Below, in pieces: positions 17,310-28,854 of a stretch of DNA of 64,000 nucleotides. Each line of letters starts with the position of its first letter. The stretch's first letter is position 1. The translations under genes were made by a program, and so were the position numbers. A model generated the notes under the pieces. The model was given only the letters and a program-made list of their open reading frames with translations. It searched no databases and was not told the origin of the DNA. Source of the DNA: Prosthecochloris marina (GTDB lineage: Bacteria; Bacteroidota; Chlorobiia; Chlorobiales; Chlorobiaceae); assembly GCF_003182595.1 (NCBI RefSeq), contig NZ_PDNZ01000010.1, positions 8,001 to 72,000 on the forward strand, read 5' to 3'.

Positions 17310-18248
17310 TCACTTGTTGTGCTCTATTAAATCCGCCAATGCCTCATGAAGCGAAGGATGAGCAAAACGGTAACCGTGATCATTAAGAAACGAGGGAATC
17401 ACTTTCTGTCCTTTCGTTGCATATTCAGCCCCCTCACCCATAAGAATCTGCAACGCAAATTTTGGAACCGGAAGTAGTGATGGCTTGGATAGCACAGCCC
17501 CCAAAGTCTCTGCAAAAGTCTTCATTGAAACCGATTGAGGTCCGACAAGGTTTATCGGCCCATTATATGAAGTATCCTCCATAGCTTTGCGTATGATTGC
17601 AACTTCGTCATCGACATGGATCCAGGCAAGACACTGACTACCAGAACCGACCGGACCACCAAGAAAAAGATTGAAAGGCAGAAGCATCTGCTGGAGCATC
17701 CCCCCCCTTGTTGACAGTACAATTCCGGTTCTCAGCAGCACCAGCCGTACCGTATCGGAAACGTTACTGGCCGCTTTTTCCCAATCAATACAGATTTTTG
17801 CCAGAAAATCATCACCTGCTGCTGCGTTTTCATCCAGATCACTCGTATCATTACAGCTCCCAAACGCTCCGTAGTAACCCACCGCAGAAGCAGAGATAAA
17901 AACGCCAGGTTTCTTTTCGGCAGCCTGAATAGCTGCAACGAGGTTCTTTGTTCCAACAACCCTCGAGTTGTAGCATTCAACCTTGTGCTCTTCTGTCCAT
18001 CGGCCTTCGAGCAGCGGCTTGCCTGCCAGATGCACCACTGCTTTGGCTCCGCTGATGTACTCTGCCCACGCCTCTTGTGTATCGTTATAATTCCATGCGG
18101 CATAGGCCGCAGCTCCTGGAATTTTTGAAGAAGCGCTTTCGGGAGAACGTGAAAAAACAACGACCTTTTCACCCTCTGCAATCAACTGATGAGCAAGCTC
18201 TGAGCCGATTACTCCTGTTGCACCGGTGATGACAACATGACCTTCCAT
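17310..18248 (-). CDS. TIGR01777 family NAD(P)-dependent epimerase/reductase (YfcH-like)
   Basis: An extended SDR of 312 residues. The Rossmann motif is VVITGATGVIGSELAHQLIA at the start, VVHLAGKPLLEGRWTEEHK gives the family-specific AG-x-P block, and SASAVGYYGAFG carries the SDR YxxxK-like region. The C-terminal DUF1731 domain is present (LLPVPKFALQILMGEGAEYA, LLEALADLIEHN-type end). The family is annotated as sugar nucleotide epimerase, but the substrate is not established; a human relative is SDR39U1. It stands alone, with 199 bases without genes between it and glmS upstream. Confidence 0.9.
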   Translation of the reverse strand: MEGHVVITGATGVIGSELAHQLIAEGEKVVVFSRSPESASSKIPGAAAYAAWNYNDTQEAWAEYISGAKAVVHLAGKPLLEGRWTEEHKVECYNSRVVGTKNLVAAIQAAEKKPGVFISASAVGYYGAFGSCNDTSDLDENAAAGDDFLAKICIDWEKAASNVSDTVRLVLLRTGIVLSTRGGMLQQMLLPFNLFLGGPVGSGSQCLAWIHVDDEVAIIRKAMEDTSYNGPINLVGPQSVSMKTFAETLGAVLSKPSLLPVPKFALQILMGEGAEYATKGQKVIPSFLNDHGYRFAHPSLHEALADLIEHNK

Positions 18249-18447
18249 GGCGAACCTCGGTTTTTGAGTGGTTTGAATCCTTAAGGCGTGTATCTATCTG
18301 TACTTGTTCACCAACCACCGTGTCAGAATAATAATTCCCCTGCAACACAGGAACCGGACACCTGCCAGCAGTTTTCAGCCGGCGCCATCGTGCTTGGCGA
18401 AGCAGCAACAAGTTTTTTCCACAAGCGATTCTTGCTACTCTTCGCTA

Positions 18448-20292
18448 CTATTCCACCGTTACCGATTTGGCAAGATTTCTCGGCCGATCAACGTTACACC
18501 CTCTCAAGGTTGCAATATGGTAGGCCAGAAGCTGCAACGGAATAACCGAAAGCAGCGGGGTCACGGGCCCTGATGCAGCCGGAATATAAATAACGTGATC
18601 CGCAAGCCTGGTTATCTCTTCATCACCCTCGTTGGCGATAGCGATGACCTTCCCTTTACGGCTCCTGACCTCCTCGATGTTGCTCAGTACTTTGGCATAG
18701 GAGTTATCGCGGGTTGCAATAAAGATAACCGGCATATCCTCGTCAATAAGAGCGATAGGCCCATGCTTCATTTCGGCGGCAGGATACCCCTCGGCATGAA
18801 TGTAGGAGATTTCTTTGAGCTTCAGCGCCCCCTCGAGCGCGACAGGGAAATTGTAGCCCCGGCCAAGGTAGAGAAAGTTCCGTGCATCCTTGTAACTGTT
18901 TGCAATATCGAGAATGAGATCATTGTGCTCGAGAATACTCGCCACTTTTTGAGGCACTTTTCCAAGATCTTTCAGATACAACTTGATCTCGTCACGGGAC
19001 ATGGTACGCCCCTTGCTCAGTGTCAATGCAAGAAGATAAAGCACGGTGACCTGTGCGGTAAAAGCCTTGGTCGAGGCAACACCGACCTCGGGACCAGCAT
19101 GGGTATAAATGCCGCAGAGCGTTTCACGGGCGATTGTCGAGCCGACAACATTGCAGATCCCCATGACCAGGGCACCTTTTTCTCTTGCAAGACGCAAGGC
19201 TGCAAGGGTATCTGCAGTTTCACCGGACTGCGAAATCACAATGACAACGTCGTCCTTGGTTATTACCGGATTACGGTAACGAAACTCTGAAGCGTAATCA
19301 ACTTCAACAGGAATCCTTGCAAATTCCTCTATCAGGTACTCCCCGATCAAACCGGCATGCCAGCTTGTGCCGCATGCACAGATAATAACCCTGCTCGAAA
19401 GCTTGAGGCGATCGAGATAATCCTCGATGCCACCAAGATGAACCTGACCCTCTTCAATCCTGACACGTCCCCGCATAACATCCTGAAGAACCGTAGGCTG
19501 CTCGAAAATTTCCTTGAGCATGAAGTGCTCGAACCCTCCTTTTTCTATCTCGGCAAGTTCGAAATCAAGCTCGCTGACATGTTTTTCCCGTGCAATATTT
19601 TCAATGGTCTTGATGATATAGCCATCTTTTGAAACAACCGCCATTTCACCATCTGAAAGATATATCACCTTTTTGGTATGCTCCACGATCGGAGCGGCAT
19701 CGGATGCGATAAAATATTCTCCATCGCCTATACCGATCACCAGAGGGCTTCCCTTGCGGGCAACAACAATTTTATCGGGCTCACGCTCTGAAATAATGCA
19801 TAAACCGTAAGCACCCTCTACATGGTAGAGCGCCGAACGAACAGCCGCCTCCAGTCCCATATTCGGATTGTCGACCCATATGCTGTCGATAAGATGAACC
19901 AGGACCTCGGAATCGGTATCACTGCTAAACTGATAACCTTTTGAAACCAGCTCTTTTTTGATCGAAGAATAGTTTTCGATGATGCCATTATGAATCAACG
20001 CTATACTGCCGTCGCTGCTCAAATGGGGATGTGCATTGCGATCACTCGGATCACCATGGGTAGCCCAGCGTGTATGACCTATACCGAGAGTCGCTCCCTG
20101 CAGGGAATGATTCGAATCGAAAAGCGCGTCTTTGAGCTTGCTGACGCTCCCTTTTTGTTTATGAACCCAAAGGCCACCGTTGAGAACGGCAACACCCGCA
20201 GAATCGTATCCGCGGTACTCGAGACGCTCCAGGCCGTTCAACAGAAGTTCTGCAGCATCTTTTGAACCAATGTAACCAACTATTCCACACAT
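18448..20292 (-). CDS. glmS: Glutamine-fructose-6-phosphate aminotransferase (isomerizing)
   Basis: Makes glucosamine-6-phosphate from fructose-6-phosphate and glutamine, the first step to UDP-GlcNAc for peptidoglycan and lipid A. The 614-residue length is standard. The N-terminal Cys2 nucleophile is in CGIVGYIG, followed by GIGHTRWATHGDPSDRNAHP of the glutaminase domain. Two SIS domains bind the sugar (CGTSWHAGLIGEYLIEEFAR, VISQSGETADTLAALRLARE, LYLGRGYNFPVALEGALKLK) and the end LAKSVTVE is the conserved C-terminal tail. It is followed upstream by pyrF on the same strand, 78 bases apart. No ribozyme-like leader is evident. Confidence 0.97.
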   Translation of the reverse strand: MCGIVGYIGSKDAAELLLNGLERLEYRGYDSAGVAVLNGGLWVHKQKGSVSKLKDALFDSNHSLQGATLGIGHTRWATHGDPSDRNAHPHLSSDGSIALIHNGIIENYSSIKKELVSKGYQFSSDTDSEVLVHLIDSIWVDNPNMGLEAAVRSALYHVEGAYGLCIISEREPDKIVVARKGSPLVIGIGDGEYFIASDAAPIVEHTKKVIYLSDGEMAVVSKDGYIIKTIENIAREKHVSELDFELAEIEKGGFEHFMLKEIFEQPTVLQDVMRGRVRIEEGQVHLGGIEDYLDRLKLSSRVIICACGTSWHAGLIGEYLIEEFARIPVEVDYASEFRYRNPVITKDDVVIVISQSGETADTLAALRLAREKGALVMGICNVVGSTIARETLCGIYTHAGPEVGVASTKAFTAQVTVLYLLALTLSKGRTMSRDEIKLYLKDLGKVPQKVASILEHNDLILDIANSYKDARNFLYLGRGYNFPVALEGALKLKEISYIHAEGYPAAEMKHGPIALIDEDMPVIFIATRDNSYAKVLSNIEEVRSRKGKVIAIANEGDEEITRLADHVIYIPAASGPVTPLLSVIPLQLLAYHIATLRGCNVDRPRNLAKSVTVE

Positions 20293-20370
20293 AAAACGAG
20301 CGTTTATAGAGACGTTGAGTCTCTGTTGGGGGAGGATATATCCAGTACCGGTTAGTATACAAAAACCTGC

Positions 20371-21207
20371 TCAAAAAATACTCTGCATTTCATTATGCAA
20401 TCGTGCGGCTTTCACACTCACCGCATCTTCGAATGATTCGATTGAATCAAAGCTCCCTTCGGGGTAAATAATCCCCCTGCTGACGTTGATAAGCGCCGCC
20501 TGGCTGTTTTCATCCACACCAAACGCAGCGGACTCCTGTAATGACCCACCCTGAGCACCAACACCGGGAATCAGGAAAAACAACCCTGGCGCCGCTTTAC
20601 GGATTTCTCTGAGCTGACTGCTTTTCGTTGCCCCCACCACAATACCTGCATTACCGTTCCGTTCCCACCGCTGCACTTTCGAAAGAACAGCTTGATAGAG
20701 TGAGGTCCCCGACTGCAACTGCTGTTCCTCAAAATCAGCGGACCCCGGATTCGAAGTCAGGCAAAGCACGAAAATCAGTTTCTGGTCATAATCAAAAAAA
20801 GGTTCGAGGGAATCTTCCCCCATATAGGGCGCTACCGTTAAAGCATCGAAACCCCAGTGATCGAAAAAAGCCTCAGCATATTTCCTGCTGGTATTGCCAA
20901 TATCGGCACGCTTTGCGTCGGCAATGGAAAGGCTTTCAGAAGGTAGGTTTTCCAAGGTACTCTGCATATCGAGAAGACCTTCGATCCCTCTCGATTCATA
21001 AAAAGCCATATTAAGTTTATACGCTACTGCATGTTCCCTGGTGGCCCTGACAACAGCACGGTTAAACTCGAGGACAGGTTTTTGCATGCTATGGAATATC
21101 TCCGGAATTTTGTCGGGATCGCTGTCGAGGCCGACACACAACAAGGATTTCTTCGACAAAATCTGCTCATTGACCTTGTTTCTCGCTGCATTCATGGATA
21201 TATTCAT
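20371..21207 (-). CDS. pyrF: Orotidine 5'-phosphate decarboxylase (type 2)
   Basis: Last step of UMP synthesis: decarboxylation of OMP. The 278-residue length and sequence fit the type 2 PyrF family seen in Bacteroidetes, Chlorobi and Actinobacteria. It has LCVGLDSDPDKIPEIFH near the start, YKLNMAFYESRGIEGLL, the catalytic SIADAKRADIGNTSRKYAEA, and FFLIPGVGAQGGSLQ with NVSRGIIYP at the phosphate site. The start is ATG 21207 (MNISMNAARNKV); M5 is also possible. It is divergent from ftsH over a gap of 235 bases, which includes a CTATCT/AGATAG inverted repeat (21260-21278). Confidence 0.95.
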   Translation of the reverse strand: MNISMNAARNKVNEQILSKKSLLCVGLDSDPDKIPEIFHSMQKPVLEFNRAVVRATREHAVAYKLNMAFYESRGIEGLLDMQSTLENLPSESLSIADAKRADIGNTSRKYAEAFFDHWGFDALTVAPYMGEDSLEPFFDYDQKLIFVLCLTSNPGSADFEEQQLQSGTSLYQAVLSKVQRWERNGNAGIVVGATKSSQLREIRKAAPGLFFLIPGVGAQGGSLQESAAFGVDENSQAALINVSRGIIYPEGSFDSIESFEDAVSVKAARLHNEMQSIF

Positions 21208-21442
21208 AGCTTTTACTTATAAGACATGATGTATTAGAAACCGTTCCCGTTTCGCTGATCTATCTAAACAATAGATAGCAAAAATACAAACAGGCAAAGT
21301 CCTCACCAACGGAAGAGGTGTTTCAGGGCCAAGAAACTTATTAAGCCTCTGAAGCATTAAAGCTATGTTTCATAATCCGGGTTCAATACTGTTTTTATTA
21401 CTGTTAGAAATTGAACATACTTGTAACTTCTTTAAAGAATAG

Positions 21443-23527
21443 ATGTCAAACAACCTTTTTAAACCACAGAATCCTTATAAAAACGATCCAGAGAACAACG
21501 ACAAAAAACCGAAATTCTCGCTGGTTTACTATATCGTTATCGTACTCATCCTTATCGGCCTACAGCTTGCATTCTTCTGGTCTGGCGCCAGTGAGGAAAT
21601 CACTTACAGTACATTCCGCAAGTATATAGAAGAAAACAAGATAGAATCGGTTAAAATAGCTCCTGAACGCATTTATGTAAATCTGAAACCGGGAGTAACC
21701 CCGACAACCAGTGCTAACGGGAAAAGTGATGGACCAGGCTCCATTTTTCCCGGCTCACCGTCTGAATCCAGAGAGGTTTATGTTGTTCCGGTAAGAGACG
21801 AAGAACTCATTCAACTTCTCGAGACAAAAGGAATTCGTTACCAAGGTATACCCGGCAATACATGGATCGGGGAATTACTGCAATGGGTACTGCCTTTCGC
21901 ATTGCTGATCGGTATTTACTTTTTCGTTTTCCGCCGTCTTGGCGGACCGGGTTCGCAGTTCATGAATATCAGCAAAAACAAAGCTGCCCTGTACGAGAAC
22001 CTTGACGAACATACACGCATCACCTTCAAGGACGTTGCAGGACTCGACGAGGCAAAAGCCGAGGTTATGGAGGTGGTGGACTTTCTCAAGGACCCAAAAA
22101 AATACACAAAACTTGGAGGCAAACTACCGAAAGGTGTTCTGCTCGTAGGTCCTCCCGGAACAGGAAAAACGCTTCTTGCAAAAGCTGTTGCCGGCGAAGC
22201 TGACGTTCCGTTTTTCAGCATCAGTGGATCGGATTTTGTGGAAATGTTTGTTGGTGTCGGCGCTGCACGTGTCCGGGATCTTTTCCGCCAGGCCAAAGAA
22301 AAAGCTCCCTGTATCATCTTTATCGATGAAATTGATGCCGTTGGCCGGAGCCGGGGTAAAGGCATGATGATGGGAGCCAACGACGAACGAGAGAATACCC
22401 TGAACCAGCTGCTGGTTGAAATGGATGGTTTTGCAACCGACAAGGGAGTCATCCTCATGGCAGCAACCAACCGGCCGGACGTACTGGATAACGCTCTGCT
22501 CCGCCCGGGAAGATTCGATCGCCAGATCATGGTCGATAAACCGGATCAGAAAGGCCGTATCGATACGTTCAGGGTTCACACCAAGAAACTCTCTCTTTCA
22601 CCCGACGTCAATCTCAAGGTGCTGGCATCACAAACACCCGGATTTGCCGGAGCAGAAATAGCCAATGCCGCAAACGAGGCAGCTTTGCTTGCATCGAGGA
22701 GAGGCAAACAAAGCATCGAGATGAAAGATTTTGAAGATGCTATTGAGCGTGTCGTTGCAGGGCTGGAAAAAAAGAACAAAGTTATCAACCCGCAAGAAAA
22801 AAAGGTTGTTGCCTATCACGAGTCAGGCCATGCCATCATCAGCTGGATGATGGCGGAAAACGATGCCGTGCAAAAAATATCCATCGTCCCCCGAGGCATG
22901 AGCGCGTTGGGATACACGATGAACCTGCCTCTTGAAGACCGCTACCTCATGACAAAGAAGGAGCTTTTTTCGCGAATTTGTGGCTTGCTTGGAGGAAGAA
23001 TCGCAGAAGAAATCATCTTTGACGAGATTTCAACCGGAGCCCAGAACGATTTGGAAAAAGTGACCGAAATAGCCTATAACATGGTTGTCGTTTACGGCAT
23101 GAGCGAAAAGCTGGGCAACATATCTTACTTCGAAAGCAATAATCCCTACTACGGTGGTCCTGGTGTTGACAAGAAATATAGCGAGCATACCGCCCGTCTT
23201 ATCGACGAAGAGGTCCACTCGATTATCGATAAGGCGCAGAAACAGGTTCGAGAGATACTGACCGGTAACAGCGACAAGCTTGAACTGCTTGCAAAGGAAC
23301 TGCTTGACAAGGAAGTGCTTCACTATTGTAAAATTGAGGAAATTCTTGGCAAAAGACCAGCTGGAAACTCATTCCACAGCATAGCCCATGAGTGCGGAGA
23401 GAAGGTAGTGGAGAGAGAAGAAAAGCCAACTCACAATGGGCAACAAGATGTCGACGCAGACGAGCTTCGCACTCTTGAAGAAGCTGTTGAAAAGATAAAG
23501 CAAAACAAAAATTCAGGCGAAAGCTGA
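21443..23527 (+). CDS. ftsH: ATP-dependent zinc metalloprotease FtsH
   Basis: Membrane-anchored AAA+ protease that removes misassembled membrane proteins and regulators. It has 694 residues. Membrane segment 1 is near 30-50 ([20 protein letters not shown]), a periplasmic domain follows, and segment 2 is near 143-162 ([19 protein letters not shown]). The AAA domain has Walker [10 protein letters not shown], Walker [14 protein letters not shown] and the second-region RPGRFDRQI. The zinc site is [10 protein letters not shown] with the third ligand in ENDLEKVT-like [13 protein letters not shown]. The Gln/Lys-rich tail is variable. It is the first gene of a plus-strand run. Confidence 0.97.
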   Translation: MSNNLFKPQNPYKNDPENNDKKPKFSLVYYIVIVLILIGLQLAFFWSGASEEITYSTFRKYIEENKIESVKIAPERIYVNLKPGVTPTTSANGKSDGPGSIFPGSPSESREVYVVPVRDEELIQLLETKGIRYQGIPGNTWIGELLQWVLPFALLIGIYFFVFRRLGGPGSQFMNISKNKAALYENLDEHTRITFKDVAGLDEAKAEVMEVVDFLKDPKKYTKLGGKLPKGVLLVGPPGTGKTLLAKAVAGEADVPFFSISGSDFVEMFVGVGAARVRDLFRQAKEKAPCIIFIDEIDAVGRSRGKGMMMGANDERENTLNQLLVEMDGFATDKGVILMAATNRPDVLDNALLRPGRFDRQIMVDKPDQKGRIDTFRVHTKKLSLSPDVNLKVLASQTPGFAGAEIANAANEAALLASRRGKQSIEMKDFEDAIERVVAGLEKKNKVINPQEKKVVAYHESGHAIISWMMAENDAVQKISIVPRGMSALGYTMNLPLEDRYLMTKKELFSRICGLLGGRIAEEIIFDEISTGAQNDLEKVTEIAYNMVVVYGMSEKLGNISYFESNNPYYGGPGVDKKYSEHTARLIDEEVHSIIDKAQKQVREILTGNSDKLELLAKELLDKEVLHYCKIEEILGKRPAGNSFHSIAHECGEKVVEREEKPTHNGQQDVDADELRTLEEAVEKIKQNKNSGES

Positions 23528-23609
23528 CAGATGTCTTCCTTTTCATCGCCGTGTCTGCCTTGTGAAATTCGCAGGGAGGCATGGCTGATGATAGCCATGG
23601 TCAATAACA

Positions 23610-23885
23610 ATGGAAAAACGCGTTCTTGTTACAGTATACGGTCTGGTACAGGGAGTAGGCTTCAGAATGTTTGTGGAACGCTCGGCTTCTCGCCTGGGAT
23701 TAAGTGGATGGGTAAGAAATATGCCCGACGGAACGGTTCAAATTGACGCTCAAGGTCCTGACGGGCTTGTCGATGAACTGCTCAACGATACAAAGATCGG
23801 ACCACCAGCATCAAAAGTATCCTCGCTGGATGTGATAGAAAAACAACCAGATCATACTCGAACCGGTTTTAATGTATTGATATAA
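23610..23885 (+). CDS. acyP: Acylphosphatase
   Basis: Small cytosolic enzyme that hydrolyses the carboxyl-phosphate bond of acyl phosphates such as 1,3-bisphosphoglycerate or acetyl phosphate. The 91-residue length is typical. The phosphate loop is VYGLVQGVGFRMFVER, with the catalytic Arg in GVGFR (about residue 19), and the catalytic Asn is in LSGWVRNMPDGTVQI (about residue 37). It lies 82 bases after ftsH on the same strand. Confidence 0.95.
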   Translation: MEKRVLVTVYGLVQGVGFRMFVERSASRLGLSGWVRNMPDGTVQIDAQGPDGLVDELLNDTKIGPPASKVSSLDVIEKQPDHTRTGFNVLI

Positions 23886-24173
23886 GCGGCTTTGTTAACA
23901 ACCTCTGTTGTCGCAAATCCTGATTGCCTTATCAGACAGATAGGCACCGCCTATTTCTTCCCGTACTCAGCTTGCCAGTAATATTTTAATAACTGTCACT
24001 TCTTTTGTTGAATACCGGATAAAAAGCATAACCGGCACAGAGAACCTGATGCAGATGGAGAAAACAACGTTTCTGGCGGATAAATTTAGTAAGCAGATCC
24101 GTGAATGAAGGCAAAAAGGATGGACTTCGGAAATATTGGAGTGTACCTTCACCGGTGCAGAGAGAAAAAAGAG
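23886..24173. other. Intergenic stretch before tRNA-Val, no gene seen
   Basis: This gap lies between acyP and the minus-strand tRNA-Val. I find no convincing reading frame. On the minus strand, just past the tRNA 3' end, the sequence CTCTTTTTTCTCTC (24160-24173) could serve as a T-rich stop signal for tRNA transcription. Confidence 0.4.
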
Positions 24174-24247
24174 TGGGTCCCGAGGGAGTCGAACCCCCGA
24201 CCTACTGGGTGTAAACCAGTCGCTCTAACCAACTGAGCTAGAGACCC
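24174..24247 (-). tRNA. tRNA-Val (anticodon TAC)
   Basis: The minus strand folds into a full cloverleaf. The acceptor stem is GGGTCTC/GGGACCC with one G-U pair, the D arm is AGCTCAGTTGGTTAGAGC, and the anticodon stem is ACTGG/CCAGT with loop TTTACAC (anticodon TAC, reading GTA/GTG). The T arm contains GGTTCGACTC. The discriminator base is A and CCA is not encoded. It reads GUA-type valine codons with wobble. Confidence 0.96.
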
Positions 24248-24403
24248 ATACCAAAGGGACGATAGTATACGACTTTTCCGTTCAAGATCAAAACTTTTTT
24301 ACAAAACGACGACATTGCGCTAACCTGAATAATTTGTAACCCGTCTTGAAAAAGTATAAATTCAGGCCGGAATCCCAGTGATTTAAAGCAATATTCCAAC
24401 ACC

Positions 24404-25552
24404 ATGAAATCATTATCCATCCTCGGCAGTACCGGATCTATCGGTTTGAGCACACTTGATGTCGTCCGGCAACATCCTGAAAAATTCAACGTAGCAAGCC
24501 TTGCCGAAGGCCATGACGTCAACCTGCTTGCAGAGCAGATCAAGGAGTTCAAACCGGACATCGTTTCTGTCAGGGATGAAGACTCGGCCGAGCAATTGCA
24601 AGAACTGCTCGGTTCCGATAAACCCGAAATACACTGGGGTATAGAAGGCGCTGCTGTGGTAGGCGCTGCAGAAGGCTCGGACATGGTTGTATCGGCCATT
24701 GTCGGTGCGGCAGGTCTTGTACCAACCATCAGGGCAATACAAGCGGGCAAAGATATCGCTTTAGCCAATAAGGAAACGCTGGTAGTCGCCGGACAGCTTG
24801 TTTCGGATCTGGTAAAACAACATAATGTCACCCTTCTCCCGGTAGACAGTGAACATTCCGCAATCTTCCAATCACTTACCGGACACAGGGCTGAAGATAT
24901 TGAGCGCATTATTCTGACTGCATCGGGAGGGCCGTTCAGGCAAACCTCCGCATCGGAACTGCACGGTGTAGGGCCTGAAAAAGCGCTGAAGCATCCACAG
25001 TGGTCCATGGGGGCAAAAATAACCATCGATTCCGCCACGTTGATGAACAAAGGACTGGAAGTTATCGAAGCCCACTGGCTTTTCGACATGCCTGTAGAAA
25101 AAATAGGTGTGGTGGTTCATCCACAGAGCATCATTCATTCGATGGTAGAATATATAGACGGCTGTGTCATGGCACAGCTTGGCGCTCCGGACATGCGAGC
25201 CCCCATAGCCTATGCAATCTCCTGGCCCGAACGGTGTGAAAGCGGTATTAAAAAGCTCGATTTGACTCAGGTTGGAACACTCACGTTCGAACAACCGGAC
25301 ATGGATCGCTTTCCGGCACTTCGTCTTGCATTCGAAGCGTTGAAAGCCGGCCAGACGTTTCCGGCCGTACTCAATGCGGCAAATGAAGTCGCTGTTGCCG
25401 CATTCCTCGACAAGAAAATAGGATTTACCGACATACCTGCAATTGTCGACAAGACAATGCAGGAACATGATGCATATGCACCATCCTCTCTTGAAGAGTA
25501 TCTGGCTGCCGACAAATGGGCTCGCGATAAGGCGGTAGCGATGACAGTATAG
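24404..25552 (+). CDS. dxr: 1-deoxy-D-xylulose 5-phosphate reductoisomerase
   Basis: Second step of the MEP isoprenoid pathway: DXP plus NADPH gives MEP. Its products feed carotenoid, quinone and chlorophyll side-chain synthesis. The 382-residue length is standard. The NADPH motif is [19 protein letters not shown] at the start, the metal/substrate block is [15 protein letters not shown], and LTASGGPFR with [20 protein letters not shown] and [12 protein letters not shown] complete the site. It is followed by rseP and prfA on the same strand, an order seen in several bacteria (dxr-rseP). Confidence 0.97.
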   Translation: MKSLSILGSTGSIGLSTLDVVRQHPEKFNVASLAEGHDVNLLAEQIKEFKPDIVSVRDEDSAEQLQELLGSDKPEIHWGIEGAAVVGAAEGSDMVVSAIVGAAGLVPTIRAIQAGKDIALANKETLVVAGQLVSDLVKQHNVTLLPVDSEHSAIFQSLTGHRAEDIERIILTASGGPFRQTSASELHGVGPEKALKHPQWSMGAKITIDSATLMNKGLEVIEAHWLFDMPVEKIGVVVHPQSIIHSMVEYIDGCVMAQLGAPDMRAPIAYAISWPERCESGIKKLDLTQVGTLTFEQPDMDRFPALRLAFEALKAGQTFPAVLNAANEVAVAAFLDKKIGFTDIPAIVDKTMQEHDAYAPSSLEEYLAADKWARDKAVAMTV

Positions 25553-25652
25553 CTTTTTTGTACTTATATAACGATAATATGAATCGGCATTCCAAAACCA
25601 CCGTTATGAACGGCTTATGGAATAGCCAGTCTTGAAGGAAACAAAATAGATC

Positions 25653-27017
25653 ATGGACTTTTTAAGCACGACGTTTTATTTTATCATCGCGATTTTCATT
25701 CTTGTTACCGCACATGAGCTCGGGCACTTTCTTGCAGCCAAGCTTTTCGGTATGCGGGTAGACAAGTTCTACATCGGGTTTGATTTTTATAACCTTCGTC
25801 TCTGGAAAAAGAAAATCGGAGACACGGAATATGGCATTGGCGCTTTCCCCCTGGGCGGATACGTGAAAATAGCCGGTATGGTGGACGAAAGCCTCGACAC
25901 CGATTTCCAGAAATCCGAACCCGAACCGTGGGAGTTTCGGGCGAAGCCTGTCTGGCAAAGGCTCATTGTCCTTGCTGGCGGTGTGGCCATGAACATGATT
26001 CTTGCCGCGGCCATATTTATCGCCATGGCTTCGGTTTTCGGAGAAAGCAGAACCTCCGTGGTCAATCCCGCCTATGTTGAAGAAGGTTCGGTTTATGAAT
26101 CGATGGGCATGCAAACCGGTGACCGCTTTGTTGCAGTGAACGGTCAACCTGTACAGTACTGGGAAGAAGTACTTTCTCCGAAAAATTTTGCAGGTCAGAC
26201 CCTGACCTATACTGTACTGCAAGATGAAAACCGCAAAACACTGCGTGCACCTGCCGACATACTTACCCGTATCAACGAAAACCAGGCTCTTGGCATACGC
26301 CCGCTGATGGCTCCGGTAATCGATCAGGTACTTGGCAACCAGCCTGCGGAAAAAGCGGGATTGAAACCGGGAGCACTCATTACCGCGATCAATGACGAAC
26401 CTATTCATGACTGGACTGAAGTTGTCGACATCATCTCCGCAAACCCCGGACAAACAATATCGGTCGCATGGAAGTACCTTGCCCCTCCAGCCGATGACGG
26501 TACGGTCGATGTTTCGAAAATCCGGGAATTCGGAACGCAGACCGTTTCAGATATTGTCCCGACATCCACCGGAAAAATCGGTATAGCACTGAAACAAACA
26601 CTCGTCATAGACCACCGGCAACTTAACCTGGCTGATGCAACCACCTACGGTCTGGAACAAACGTGGAACCTAACCGTAACAACCGTACAAGGGTTTGGCA
26701 AAATCCTGACCGGCAAGGAAGATTTCCGCAAATCCCTTGGTGGACCGATCAAAATCGCGAGGATAGCCAACCAGAGTGCCGAACAGGGACTGAGCAGTTT
26801 TCTTTACTTTTTAGCCCTCTTGTCGATCTCTCTTGCCTTCATCAATATCCTTCCCATTCCGGCTCTGGATGGTGGGCAATTTGTGCTTAACGCCATTGAA
26901 GGCATTATAGGTCGAGAGATTCCTTTTCAGCTGAAAATGAGGATTCAGCAGATCGGTATGGCATTGCTCCTGACGCTCTTTTTATTTTTTATTATCAATG
27001 ACATCATCAACCCCTGA
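25653..27017 (+). CDS. rseP: RIP metalloprotease RseP (site-2 protease)
   Basis: Intramembrane zinc protease that cuts anti-sigma factors and leftover signal peptides. It has 454 residues. The zinc motif [14 protein letters not shown] is in the first membrane segment (near residue 22), [12 protein letters not shown] follows, and the C-terminal [12 protein letters not shown] carries the third ligand Asp. Two PDZ-like domains lie between ([29 protein letters not shown]). The gene directly follows dxr (100 bases), the common arrangement. Confidence 0.95.
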   Translation: MDFLSTTFYFIIAIFILVTAHELGHFLAAKLFGMRVDKFYIGFDFYNLRLWKKKIGDTEYGIGAFPLGGYVKIAGMVDESLDTDFQKSEPEPWEFRAKPVWQRLIVLAGGVAMNMILAAAIFIAMASVFGESRTSVVNPAYVEEGSVYESMGMQTGDRFVAVNGQPVQYWEEVLSPKNFAGQTLTYTVLQDENRKTLRAPADILTRINENQALGIRPLMAPVIDQVLGNQPAEKAGLKPGALITAINDEPIHDWTEVVDIISANPGQTISVAWKYLAPPADDGTVDVSKIREFGTQTVSDIVPTSTGKIGIALKQTLVIDHRQLNLADATTYGLEQTWNLTVTTVQGFGKILTGKEDFRKSLGGPIKIARIANQSAEQGLSSFLYFLALLSISLAFINILPIPALDGGQFVLNAIEGIIGREIPFQLKMRIQQIGMALLLTLFLFFIINDIINP

Positions 27018-27047
27018 GCAAAGGGTACAGGGAGCAGGAACTCGATT

Positions 27048-28121
27048 ATGCTTGATAAACTTGAGTCCATAAAGGACAAGTACCTCCGCGTCGAAGAACA
27101 GCTTTCCGATCCTGAAGTCATTGCCGATCAGCAAAGATTCAGAAAGCTCAACAAGGAGTATAGTGACCTGAAAGAGATCGTCCGGGCATTCGACAGCTAT
27201 AAATCCAACAAGCTGCAGCTCGAAGAGGTACGCCAGATGGTAAAACAGGAAACCGATCCTGAAATGAAAGCGCTTGCTCAGGCCGAACTTGAGACACTTC
27301 AGGAGCGCGCGCCTGAACTCGAGCAGCAGCTGAAACTGCTGCTTCTGCCGAAGGATGAAGCCGATTCAAGGAATGTCATCATTGAAATACGTGCAGGAAC
27401 CGGAGGTGACGAAGCCGCTCTTTTTGCCACCGATCTTTTACGGATGTATCAAAAGTTCGCGGAACGGAACGGCTGGAAATACGAGGTAATGGAATTCAGC
27501 GAAGCAAGCATACCTGGCGCCTGCAAGGAAGCCATGCTCAGTATAAGCGGTCACGATGTCTATGGAACCATGAAGTTTGAAAGCGGAGTACATCGCGTCC
27601 AGAGAGTACCGGAAACAGAGACCCAGGGAAGAATTCACACTTCTGCAGCAAGCGTGGCGGTTCTCCCTGAAGCCGAAGAGGTCGACATCGAGATCCGCAA
27701 GGAGGATCTTCATATGGATACTTTCCGAAGCGGAGGAAAAGGCGGCCAAAATGTCAACAAAGTTGAAACGGCGGTCCGTATCACCCACATTCCGACCGGA
27801 ATTGTAGTGGCCTGCCAGGAAGAACGATCCCAGCTTCAAAACCGTGAACGGTCATTGAAAATGCTTCGGGCGAAGCTCTACGACATGCAGCTTGCAGAAA
27901 AAAACAAGGAGCGGGCCGATCTTCGCAGATCGATGGTTACAACCGGTGATCGCAGCGCCAAAATCCGCACCTACAATTTCCCGCAATCGAGGGTAACCGA
28001 CCATCGTATCGGCTTTACAAGTCATGCTCTGCCCCAGATACTCGAAGGCAACCTCGATGAAGTCATAGAAGCCCTCAAACTTCACGAACAAACTGTACGC
28101 CTGCAGGAAGAGCGTCAATAA
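27048..28121 (+). CDS. prfA: Peptide chain release factor 1
   Basis: Recognises UAA and UAG stop codons and triggers release of the finished protein. The 357-residue length is normal. The catalytic GGQ is in [19 protein letters not shown] (near residue 230), the codon-recognition PxT-like motif lies in [20 protein letters not shown], and the family block [15 protein letters not shown] starts the domain. A 30-base gap after rseP suggests co-transcription. Confidence 0.97.
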   Translation: MLDKLESIKDKYLRVEEQLSDPEVIADQQRFRKLNKEYSDLKEIVRAFDSYKSNKLQLEEVRQMVKQETDPEMKALAQAELETLQERAPELEQQLKLLLLPKDEADSRNVIIEIRAGTGGDEAALFATDLLRMYQKFAERNGWKYEVMEFSEASIPGACKEAMLSISGHDVYGTMKFESGVHRVQRVPETETQGRIHTSAASVAVLPEAEEVDIEIRKEDLHMDTFRSGGKGGQNVNKVETAVRITHIPTGIVVACQEERSQLQNRERSLKMLRAKLYDMQLAEKNKERADLRRSMVTTGDRSAKIRTYNFPQSRVTDHRIGFTSHALPQILEGNLDEVIEALKLHEQTVRLQEERQ

Positions 28122-28186
28122 CGAGCTTGATTGCAACCATTTTGGTATATTTGCAAAAGCGTTGTAAGCTGATCATAAAGAAGACG

Positions 28187-28810
28187 ATGAACAACAACTT
28201 TGAAATTAAAGCAACAGGCAAAAGCAAGGGCGAATGGATTTTTCATGGGGAGTTTCATGAAACTGTTGACTATCTCTCTAACCACAAAAGAATCCTTGAG
28301 TTCAATCCCTTCTGCTACGAAGTGGAAAAAACCGATATAGATAATATCTATAAATGGCATTTTCGGGTAACCGATCCCCAAAACAACCCGTTTGACGTTA
28401 TCTTCTTTATTGAGGAAAAGCAGGAACTGATGGTTATTTTACCGGATGAGTATGAAGATATGGATCCGGACAATATTCCCGAAAATATCATTCATGAAAG
28501 TACCGTCGGTAAAAAAATCATCTGGGAGCACTATCCTACCGATACAGCGATCGATGACCCCAAAAACTATATTTTTGAAGGCAGGGCCTTTGCAGAAATG
28601 TATGTGCACCCCCATAAAAAGGCACAAACAAAAGTAGACTTTGATCTGAAAATCAATGTCAGGTTCATGCTTTATCCCGCGTTCAGAATCATACCGGAAA
28701 ATGTCATCAAAAACATGACCAATGCCGGAATGTCTTTTATCATGCAAACTGCAACAAACAAGATGTTTCAAAGCATTTCAAAGGATTTTGGTAAAATACA
28801 GCCTGCATGA
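28187..28810 (+). CDS. Unknown protein, possibly SRPBCC/DUF1997-like
   Basis: I do not recognise this 207-residue protein with certainty. It has no signal peptide or membrane segment. Features are [20 protein letters not shown] near residue 16, a strongly acidic centre ([15 protein letters not shown]) and [20 protein letters not shown] near 165, ending in an amphipathic helix. The layout resembles SRPBCC-type lipid- or pigment-binding proteins such as DUF1997, but the match is weak and from memory. ATG 28187 is chosen over the in-frame ATG 28127 because the upstream 20 residues look like non-coding sequence. It sits between prfA and a K+ channel gene. Confidence 0.6.
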   Translation: MNNNFEIKATGKSKGEWIFHGEFHETVDYLSNHKRILEFNPFCYEVEKTDIDNIYKWHFRVTDPQNNPFDVIFFIEEKQELMVILPDEYEDMDPDNIPENIIHESTVGKKIIWEHYPTDTAIDDPKNYIFEGRAFAEMYVHPHKKAQTKVDFDLKINVRFMLYPAFRIIPENVIKNMTNAGMSFIMQTATNKMFQSISKDFGKIQPA

Positions 28811-28854
28811 TTTCCAAACAGTTTTTTGCATTCCACTAATAATTTGCTTTTTCA

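Noticed and set aside
21260..21278. CTATCT/AGATAG inverted repeat between pyrF and ftsH as an operator
   Set aside because: A six-base palindrome alone is too weak to name an operator; noted only in the pyrF entry.
21916..22530. 204-codon minus-strand frame
   Set aside because: Shadow of the ftsH AAA domain.
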